DNA of 64,000 nucleotides, taken from assembly GCF_963378085.1 (NCBI RefSeq), contig NZ_OY726395.1, positions 4,340,001-4,404,000 on the forward strand, written 5' to 3'. Position numbers and translations under genes: made by a program. How positions within the stretch are numbered: the stretch's first letter is position 1; each line of letters opens with the position of its first letter. The notes under the pieces are model-generated. The model made no database searches and was not told the DNA's origin. It saw only the letters and a list, made by a program, of their open reading frames with translations. Of this stretch, positions 52,683 to 64,000 are shown in pieces. Source of the stretch: Mycolicibacterium sp. MU0050. GTDB lineage: Bacteria > Actinomycetota > Actinomycetes > Mycobacteriales > Mycobacteriaceae.

Positions 52683-54485
52683 TTACTCCGCATCGGCGTC
52701 CAGCCGATCGAACTCCCGCCGCCGGTACTGCTCGATGCAGGCAGCGCGCCGGATCTTTCCGCTCGTGGTGGTGGGGATCGCGCCGGCCGGCACCAACACC
52801 AGATCCGCGACGCTCAGCCCGTGGGCGTTGGCGACCGCGGCGGTGACCTCGCCCCTGATCGCGGCGAGCCGCGCGCGGGTCTCGTCGTCGAGGGTGGGCG
52901 GCTTCTTGAGTTCGACGACGGCGACGAGTTCCTCGGTGCCGTCGACCGGGACCGAGATCGCCGCGACGCGCCCCGCGCTGATCGCCTGCACGGTCGCCTC
53001 GATGTCCTCGGGGTAGTAGTTGCGGCCGCGGATGATCAGCACGTCCTTGATCCGGCCGACGATGAACAACTCGCCGTCGTGCAGGAACCCGAGATCGCCG
53101 GTGCGCAGCCACGGTCCGGCCGGGGTTCCCGGCGACGGCTCGGCCAGCGTCGCGCCGAAGCCGCCGTCGGACGTCGGCTTGCCCCAGTAGCCGTCGGCCA
53201 CGTTCTCGCCGTGCACCCAGATCTCGCCGACCCGGTCGGGCGGGCTTTCCCGCAGCGTCGCCTCGTCCACGATCCGCAGCAGCGGCGACTGCGGCACGCG
53301 GTACCTGACCAGCTTCGTGACCGTCCCGGCGGCGCCGCCGCGCCCCGGCGGGCACGGTCGAACCCGGCCGGCGGACAGTTCGGCCGCGTCGAAGTACCCG
53401 GCCGGGGCGTTCTCATCCCAGGTGCCCGCCGCCACGTACACCGTGGCTTCGGCCAGGCCGTACGCGGGCCGCATCATGTGGTCGGCGAAGTTGAAGTGCG
53501 CGAACCGGTCGACGAAGCGGTGCAGCGTGGCCGGCTCCACCCGTTCGGCCCCGCTGATGATGCCCAGCACGCCGCCGAGGTCGAGGCCGGCCAGGTCCTC
53601 GTCGCTGATCTTGCGGGCCGCCAGATCGAACGCGAAGTTCGGCGCCGACGACCATGCGTGCGGGTTCTGGGCCAGCGCCCGCATCCACCGGGCCGGGCGC
53701 TCCAGAAACGCGACCGGGCTCATCAGCTCGGCGCGGTAACCGCACAGGATGGGGGCGCAGACGCCGAGCACCAGCCCCATGTCGTGGTAGAACGGCAGCC
53801 ACGAGACCAGCGTGGTGTCCGGGGACAGCGTGGTCTGCCCGAAGAAGCCGCGCATCAACTGATCGAAATTCACCGTCAGGTTGCGGTGCGAGACCATCAC
53901 CCCGGTGGGCGCTCGGGTCGATCCGGAGCTGTACTGCAGGTAGGCCAGGCTCGGCAGATCGACCGGCAGCCGGTCGGTGTCGACGGCGGCGTCGAGGTCC
54001 ACCCCGTCGACCTCGACGATCGTCACGCCCGATCCGGCCTGCGCGACGAAGTCCCCGACGTCGTCGGCCGCCGCGGAGGTGGTCAGCACCACCGCCGGCG
54101 CGGTGTCGGCGAGGACCGCCCCCACGCGGTCGTGCCCCGAGCCGCGGTGCGGCAGCGGCAGCGGCACCGCCACCAGTCCGGCCTGCAACGAGCCCAGGAA
54201 CGCCAGGATGTACTCGAGTCCCTGCGGCGCCAGGATCAACGCGCGATCCCCGACGTCCCCGTGCCGGCGCAACTCGGCCGCCAGATTCTGCGTGCGGCGG
54301 GCCAGCTGCGACCAGGTCAGGCTCTCCCGGACGCCGGCCGGGTCGCGGTCGTAGTCGGTGAAGGTGAACCCGACATCGTCGGGGCGCAGGGCCGCGCGGC
54401 CGTGCAACACCGACAGGATCGACGAGGTGGACGCCGCGGCCGACGTCGACGCGAACTGATTCAGCGTGTCCTCCGAGATCGCAAT
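52683..54485 (-). CDS. fadD23: Fatty acyl-AMP ligase FadD23 of the TPP locus
   Basis: Long-chain fatty acyl-AMP ligase of about 600 aa that loads the starter acid on the polyketide synthase. The adenylation loop is LQYSSGSTRAPTGVMVSHRN, and LVSWLPFYHDMGLVLGVCAP, RPAYGLAEATVYVAAG, RTGDLGFLHDGELFIVGRIK and DVLIIRGRNYYPEDIEATVQ are FAAL-type motifs. The start is unusual: no ATG, GTG or TTG lies in frame before GTG 54410, but homologous N-terminal sequence (AISEDTLNQFASTSAAAST) extends back to ATT 54485, one base after the mmpL10 stop. An ATT start gives 600 aa; GTG 54410 would give 575 aa. Confidence 0.9.
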   Translation of the reverse strand: MAISEDTLNQFASTSAAASTSSILSVLHGRAALRPDDVGFTFTDYDRDPAGVRESLTWSQLARRTQNLAAELRRHGDVGDRALILAPQGLEYILAFLGSLQAGLVAVPLPLPHRGSGHDRVGAVLADTAPAVVLTTSAAADDVGDFVAQAGSGVTIVEVDGVDLDAAVDTDRLPVDLPSLAYLQYSSGSTRAPTGVMVSHRNLTVNFDQLMRGFFGQTTLSPDTTLVSWLPFYHDMGLVLGVCAPILCGYRAELMSPVAFLERPARWMRALAQNPHAWSSAPNFAFDLAARKISDEDLAGLDLGGVLGIISGAERVEPATLHRFVDRFAHFNFADHMMRPAYGLAEATVYVAAGTWDENAPAGYFDAAELSAGRVRPCPPGRGGAAGTVTKLVRYRVPQSPLLRIVDEATLRESPPDRVGEIWVHGENVADGYWGKPTSDGGFGATLAEPSPGTPAGPWLRTGDLGFLHDGELFIVGRIKDVLIIRGRNYYPEDIEATVQAISAGRVAAISVPVDGTEELVAVVELKKPPTLDDETRARLAAIRGEVTAAVANAHGLSVADLVLVPAGAIPTTTSGKIRRAACIEQYRRREFDRLDADAE

Positions 54486-54486
54486 G

Positions 54487-57400
54487 TCATTCGCGCTCCT
54501 GACCTTCTGCGGCCGCGGCGACCGGCTCCTGCGGTTCCGCCCGCGGACCGAGTCTTGCCGGCCACCAGTTCGCCCGCCCGATCAGCGTGGCGATGGCGGG
54601 CACCGTGATGGTACGTACCACGAAGGTATCCAACAGGATTCCCACGCCGATCACGAAGCCGCCCTGGACCACGAGGCCGATGCTGGAGAACAGCAGACCG
54701 GCCATGGAGGCCGCGAAAATCAGACCCGCCGCGGTGATCACCCCGCCGGTGGACCCCAGGGTGCGGATGACGCCGAACCGCCCGCTGTGGGCGGACTCGT
54801 CGCGCAGTCGGGATACGAACAGCATGTTGTAGTCCGCCCCCACGGCGACAAGCACCACGAACGCCAACGGGGCCACGCTCCAATGCAACTGCTGGTCGAA
54901 TATCACCTGGAACACCAGCACGCCGATGCCGATCGCGGCGAAGAACGACAGCACCACGGTGCCGACCAGGTACCACGGCGCGACCAGCGACCGCAGCAAC
55001 AACATCAGCACCAACAGCACGACGATCAGGGTGACGATGATGATGAAGCGGATGTCGCGCTCGTAGTAGTCGCGGGTGTCCCGCAGCGCCGCGGGGAAAC
55101 CGCCCATCGAGATCGACGCATCGGCCAGCGTGGTGTTGGGCTGGGCGCCGCGGGCGATGTCGTTGATGGTGTTGACCTGGTCCATGGCCGCCGAGCTGAA
55201 CGGATTGAGCTTGGTCTGCACCAGGTAGCGCACCGAGTGCCCGTCCGGGGAGATGAACGCTTGGGCGGCCATCTGGAATTCCTTGGCGCTCAACACCTCC
55301 GCGGGAATGTTGAACCCCGCCATCGAGGCGGCCGCCGCGTCGTGCCGCATCGTCAACAGGAACGTCGAGGCCTGGCTGAGCCCGCCGGCCATCACCTTGA
55401 TCTGCTCGACCAGTTCGTCGACGCCGCCGGCCACCTGCCGGCTGCCGCTGGCCAACCGGTCGGCCCCCTGCCGGAGGTCTCGCAGGCCCGCCTGGGCGCC
55501 GCCCGGACTGTCCAGGCCCATCGCGTTGGTGGCCTTGACGATGTCGTTGAGCGCGCGGTTGAGCTTGGTCACCGTCGCGTCGAGCGTTTGCCGGTCCTCG
55601 AACCCCTCGAGTTGACCGGCCAGGGTGTTGATCCGGTCCAAACGCCCGTCGTCGCGGGCCTCGACGAGCCGCTGGAACTGCATCCGGGTGTCGCGGCAGG
55701 ACGGATTGGCGTCGCACACCGCGTTGTTGTCGAGTGCGGCCAGCACCGGGCCGATCCAGCCGAACATGTCCTTCACCGTGGCGAAGTTGACGCCCATCGA
55801 GTTACCGAGTTCGTTGACCGCCTGCACCAGCTTGGCCGCGGTCTCGACGTCGCGCACCAGCTTGTCGCCGCCGTAGTCGGTCCGCACCGACGTGAACGCG
55901 TCCAGCAGCGTCTGCAGGCTGGGGGCGATGGCGTTGACCTGCCTGCGCACGTCGGCGAGGCTGTCGGCCAGCGTGTTGGCGCCGGCCGTGAGCTCCTGGA
56001 GGTCGCCGCTGCGCTCGCCGATCATGGCCGTCCCCTCGGCCAGACGGGCGCCGACGATGCCGGCCTGGAAGGTGGCCCGGAACTCCGGCGGCACCTCCCC
56101 CAGCGGCCGGGTGACACCGCTGACCAGAGCGATGTCCGGCAGCTGCGCGATCCGCGAGGCCATCTGCTCCAGGTCCGCGAGCGCCTGCGGGGTGCGCAGG
56201 TCGCGCTCGGACTGCACCAGCAGGTACTGCGGGATCGACTGGCTGATGGGGAAGTGTTCTTCCAGCGCCGCGTAGCCGATCGAACTCGGCGCCGACGCCG
56301 CGACGACCTTCCGGTCGTCGTAGTTGAACTCGGCCCCGACGGCCAGACCGGCCAGCAGCACCAGCACCAGGATGCTGCCGACCAGGTGCGGCACCGGCCG
56401 GCGCACGATGCGGATGCCGGACCGCCGCCAGAACCGCGAGGTCAGTTCGCGCCGCGGACTGATCCAGCCGCGCGGGCCGGCCAGCACCATGATGGCCGGC
56501 AGCAGCGTCATCCCGGCCAGGTACGCCACGCCGATGCCGATGGCGGCCGAGACGCCGACGGTCCGGAACACGCCCATCTGGGCGAAGTTCATGACCAGGA
56601 AAGTGATGCCCACCATGGCGGCCGAAGCGGTGATGACCTTGCCGATCGACATCATCGCCGACGTGACGGCCTCGTCGAAGTCCGCGCCGCGGCGCAGATA
56701 GTCGTGGTAGCGGCTGATCATGAAGACCGCGTAGTCGGTGCCGGCGCCGGCCATGATCGCGCTGAGAAACACGATGGACTGGTTGGAGACGCCCGCGCCG
56801 GTCAGATACGAGTACCCGGCCACCATGCCCTGCGCGATCATCAGCGACGAGCCGATGGTGACCAGCGGCAGCATCATCGTCCGCGGATTGCGGTACACCA
56901 GCAGCAGGACCCCGAGGACCAGAACAGCGATCGCGATCTCGATGGGCAGGCGGTCCTGCTCGCCGGCAACGGTCAGGTCGGCGACGGTGGCCGCGGGGCC
57001 GGTGACGTACACCGCGAGCGGGTTGCCGCTCGCGGCGTGGTTGTCGCCCAGCGCCGCGGCGTCGCCCACGGTCCGGGTGACGATGTCGGCGGCCCGGTTG
57101 AACGCCTCGTAGGCCCGGGGCGTGCCCAGCTCGCCGGTCAGGCTGACCGGCAGCACCCAGGTCGTCTTGTCCTCGCTGGTCAGGAACTGGCGCAGCTGGG
57201 GTGTGCTGACGAAGTCCTGCACCGCGACCACGTCGTCGCCGTCGTCGTCGTCGCGCAACGCGTCGACCACCTTGCGGTAGGTGGCTTCGTCGTCGGGCCG
57301 CAGACCGTCCTCGTTGATGAACGCGACCACCAGGAGGTTGTCCGAACCGGCCTCCTGGAACGCCTCGGCCATGTTCCGGGCGGTGACGCTCGAGGGGGCA

Positions 57401-57543
57401 CCCTCGGGCAGGATGACCAGCGGATTGCGTTCGGCCATCGTGGCCAGCGACGGGAACGACAGCGGCAGGGCAACCGCCATCGCGACCCAGACCCCGATGA
57501 CCACCCAGGGCCACCGCGCCACGAAACCAGCTAGCCGCCGCAT
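54487..57543 (-). CDS. mmpL10: RND-type glycolipid transporter MmpL10
   Basis: Membrane transporter of 1018 aa with 12 hydrophobic segments in the MmpL pattern: one N-terminal helix (WPWVVIGVWVAMAVALPLSF), a long periplasmic loop (about 30-190), five helices (about 195-345), a second loop with coiled-coil-like sequence (about 420-740), and a final block of five to six helices. VFLSAIMAGAGTDYAVFMIS and LAFVVLVAVGADYNMLFVSR hold the Asp-Tyr pairs for proton relay. The M. smegmatis homologue carries diacyltrehalose precursors across the membrane in trehalose polyphleate synthesis. It lies between papA3 and fadD23. Confidence 0.93.
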   Translation of the reverse strand: MRRLAGFVARWPWVVIGVWVAMAVALPLSFPSLATMAERNPLVILPEGAPSSVTARNMAEAFQEAGSDNLLVVAFINEDGLRPDDEATYRKVVDALRDDDDGDDVVAVQDFVSTPQLRQFLTSEDKTTWVLPVSLTGELGTPRAYEAFNRAADIVTRTVGDAAALGDNHAASGNPLAVYVTGPAATVADLTVAGEQDRLPIEIAIAVLVLGVLLLVYRNPRTMMLPLVTIGSSLMIAQGMVAGYSYLTGAGVSNQSIVFLSAIMAGAGTDYAVFMISRYHDYLRRGADFDEAVTSAMMSIGKVITASAAMVGITFLVMNFAQMGVFRTVGVSAAIGIGVAYLAGMTLLPAIMVLAGPRGWISPRRELTSRFWRRSGIRIVRRPVPHLVGSILVLVLLAGLAVGAEFNYDDRKVVAASAPSSIGYAALEEHFPISQSIPQYLLVQSERDLRTPQALADLEQMASRIAQLPDIALVSGVTRPLGEVPPEFRATFQAGIVGARLAEGTAMIGERSGDLQELTAGANTLADSLADVRRQVNAIAPSLQTLLDAFTSVRTDYGGDKLVRDVETAAKLVQAVNELGNSMGVNFATVKDMFGWIGPVLAALDNNAVCDANPSCRDTRMQFQRLVEARDDGRLDRINTLAGQLEGFEDRQTLDATVTKLNRALNDIVKATNAMGLDSPGGAQAGLRDLRQGADRLASGSRQVAGGVDELVEQIKVMAGGLSQASTFLLTMRHDAAAASMAGFNIPAEVLSAKEFQMAAQAFISPDGHSVRYLVQTKLNPFSSAAMDQVNTINDIARGAQPNTTLADASISMGGFPAALRDTRDYYERDIRFIIIVTLIVVLLVLMLLLRSLVAPWYLVGTVVLSFFAAIGIGVLVFQVIFDQQLHWSVAPLAFVVLVAVGADYNMLFVSRLRDESAHSGRFGVIRTLGSTGGVITAAGLIFAASMAGLLFSSIGLVVQGGFVIGVGILLDTFVVRTITVPAIATLIGRANWWPARLGPRAEPQEPVAAAAEGQERE

Positions 57544-57569
57544 ACCGCCCTCATCCTCGCCGCTTCACG

Positions 57570-58991
57570 CTATGCGACGCGCCCCCAGTGCCCGCTGTCG
57601 GCGACCTGCGCGGCCACCGACCGCATTGCCGCCAGGTAGCGGGACACCGATTTCCGGGCCACCGAATTGTCGGGGTGCATGATCGCCATCGCCGTGCCCT
57701 CGCCATAACGGAATATGTAAATGGTCAGCTGATAGGAGAAACGTCCGTCCGGATAGATGCCGATGTTGTTGGCCAGCCCCATATCTGCGGCGGCCAGCAC
57801 CGCGTTCAGGGGCGCCGCGCCGCCGTGGAAGAAATTCGACACCGGGAAGTTCGGCTGCGGCCAGTTCAACTCCGGCGCCAATTCCAGTACCCGGTAATAG
57901 GGGACCTTCGCCATGTTCAGATTCGCGTCGAACGATTCCTGCGCTGCCCACGCCGCCTCGGCAAAGGAGGCGGCGCCGATCGGGACGGTGATCGGGATGA
58001 GCCCGGTGAACCATCCCTGCGTCATGAAGTTGTCGGTGGCGTTGCGGGAATCCCGCGGGGTCAGACCGTAGTAGGTCAGGGCGCCGGTCAGCTCGTGCTC
58101 CACCTGCGCCAGGCAGGCGAACAGCCCGCCGACGAACCGCGCCCCGGCCGCCCCGCACGCGGCGTCGAAGCGTTCGGTCTGCGCGGGGTCCAACAGGAAT
58201 TCGGTGGTCATGTCGCTGCGGGTCGCTTCCTGCGGATCACCCAGCGGCAACGGGAATTCCGGAAAACCCCCGTCGTTGTTTTCGGCGAATTCGATCCAGG
58301 CCCGCACTTCGGGCGAATCGGTGGTCAGGTCCGCGGTGCGTTCGCGCTCACGAATGCAGAATTCGTCGAAACTGCCGGCCTCGGGAAGCGTCAGCGCCAT
58401 ACCGGTGCCGCTCAACGCCGAATACATGCCATTGGCTTCCAGCATGGTGGTGCCGATCAGCGTCGCGTCCCCGTGCACGTGATCCATCGCGGCGAAAAAC
58501 GTGAAATTGTCCTCGTTCTGGATGATCCCGAAGGTGAAACACCCCCATTCCAGCGGACTCGGGATGGCCACGACGTGCGCCAGGATCTCGTCGATGCTCA
58601 GGCTGCCGTGGTCGATCGGCACGAACTCGATGTCGGCCGGGTCCTCCAGCGCGTGCCGGATGAACTCTCCTTCGCCGGTGCGCTCGAACCAGCTGCGGAA
58701 GGTGTCGTGCCGGCGCAGGTAGGCGTTCACGGCGTGGTCCATGGCCGCGATGTCGCAATGGCCGGCAACTTCGCAGCTGGCGATGATCTGCCGGGAGAAG
58801 TTCAGACCCGCCGCGGTTCGCTCCGAATAGTTGCGCAGATGCTGGTGCTGCATGAAGCTGACCGGCACCGCACTGACCGGCGCCTGCCGTGCCTTCTCCG
58901 CCGAGGCCGCGGTCGGGTGCCAGGAGGTGACAACGCCCGGTTTCAGTGCCCACTCGTCGAGTGGACCCACGGTGATCTTGCCGATGCGCAA
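57570..58991 (-). CDS. papA3: Polyketide-associated acyltransferase PapA3 of the TPP locus
   Basis: Condensation-fold acyltransferase that would put acyl groups on trehalose. The catalytic H-x-x-x-D is in AAMDHVHGDATLIGTTML (about residue 180). Other features are HQHLRNYSERTAAGLNFSRQ, VNAYLRRHDTFRSWFERTGE and the C-terminal NFFHGGAAPLNAVLAAADMG, TIYIFRYGEGTAMAIMHPDN. TTG 58991 is chosen because GGAGGACC stands seven bases upstream and the product LRIGKITVGPLDEW then matches the usual Pap start, giving 473 aa. GTG 59036 would give 488 aa without a ribosome site. The gene is divergent from pks. Confidence 0.9.
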   Translation of the reverse strand: MRIGKITVGPLDEWALKPGVVTSWHPTAASAEKARQAPVSAVPVSFMQHQHLRNYSERTAAGLNFSRQIIASCEVAGHCDIAAMDHAVNAYLRRHDTFRSWFERTGEGEFIRHALEDPADIEFVPIDHGSLSIDEILAHVVAIPSPLEWGCFTFGIIQNEDNFTFFAAMDHVHGDATLIGTTMLEANGMYSALSGTGMALTLPEAGSFDEFCIRERERTADLTTDSPEVRAWIEFAENNDGGFPEFPLPLGDPQEATRSDMTTEFLLDPAQTERFDAACGAAGARFVGGLFACLAQVEHELTGALTYYGLTPRDSRNATDNFMTQGWFTGLIPITVPIGAASFAEAAWAAQESFDANLNMAKVPYYRVLELAPELNWPQPNFPVSNFFHGGAAPLNAVLAAADMGLANNIGIYPDGRFSYQLTIYIFRYGEGTAMAIMHPDNSVARKSVSRYLAAMRSVAAQVADSGHWGRVA

Positions 58992-59230
58992 CGCTTGGTC
59001 CTCCAGTATTTTCCACTCGGCCGGCGCTGAATCCACCCATCAGCCAACGCGGGACCAACATACTGCCAGCTTTGACGTCTGCCCCCGGTGCCGGCCCAAG
59101 CCCCCTTCGAGGGATCCCCATAGGCCGCAGGTGAACAATGCCATAGTGTGCTTCCGAGGAGTAGCTTTTCGGACGCGCCAATTTGGACCACCGGACCACG
59201 TCCGAGCGCCGCCTCAGGGAGGGAAACGGC

Positions 59231-64000
<4,770 letters not shown>

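Noticed and set aside
54466..57534. Open frame of about 1000 codons on the plus strand opposite mmpL10
   Set aside because: It is an antisense shadow of a high-GC gene. Its composition is His, Arg, Gly and Asp-rich without any fold motif, while the minus strand gives a full MmpL protein.

Overview
The window is high-GC actinobacterial DNA from a mycobacterium. It carries the start of an ESX-3 type VII secretion locus, a trehalose polyphleate (TPP) locus, many fadE/fadD genes, TetR regulators, F420-dependent and mycofactocin-linked oxidoreductases, and long stretches that follow the M. tuberculosis Rv0247c-Rv0284 gene order (recalled from knowledge, not computed). TPP genes together with Sdh1 and nirBD suggest a Mycolicibacterium-like or other non-tuberculous mycobacterium. 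The species cannot be fixed from the sequence.

Layout. 1-4.9 kb: eccC3 (partial), eccB3 and eccA3 on the minus strand behind an IdeR-type iron box. 5-20 kb: lipid and xenobiotic catabolism genes, namely an MpaB-like protein, two TetR regulators, a hydrolase-dehydrogenase-fadE6 run, a DUF72 protein, an F420 oxidoreductase, fadD2, a LigD-like polymerase, VOC proteins, a DUF808 protein and a fadE. 20.9-27 kb: an accessory module of unknown function. It contains a MoxR-type AAA+ ATPase and a VWA protein (NorQ/NorD type) between two membrane micro-proteins of 43 and 35 aa that no automatic caller would readily list, a polytopic membrane protein with a nearby paralogue, and two paralogous TetR regulators. 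Near-identical TGA-N6-TCA palindromes lie in front of both parts. This is my best candidate for an undescribed system.

27-36.6 kb: a TetR/mycofactocin-type SDR pair with two clear operators, a tandem carboxymuconolactone decarboxylase-like protein, hydrolase, acyl-CoA dehydrogenase, further TetR and SDR genes, a broken YeiH-type transporter remnant, a FecB2-like lipoprotein and a VUT/QueT-type transporter. 36.6-46 kb: 5-oxoprolinase subunits PxpB/PxpC, AAC(2')-I, the HemD-winged-helix regulator NnaR with a sirohydrochlorin chelatase-like partner, assimilatory nitrite reductase NirBD, Hsp20 (Acr2) and a PEP mutase-family enzyme. NnaR and the chelatase-like protein would supply control and siroheme for NirB.

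46-49.7 kb: succinate dehydrogenase 1 (sdhC-sdhA-sdhB), followed by a 53-bp tandem repeat and a long inverted repeat. 50-64 kb: the TPP locus: Gap-like protein, PE-PPE-domain hydrolase, FadD23 (fatty acyl-AMP ligase), MmpL10, PapA3 and, divergently, the first module plus the start of the second module of the polyketide synthase. No rRNA, tRNA, CRISPR array, insertion sequence or prophage gene was recognised. No gene-free stretch exceeds 300 bp; the longest are 4790-5038, 17043-17282, 25325-25546 and 49687-49983, and their contents are described.
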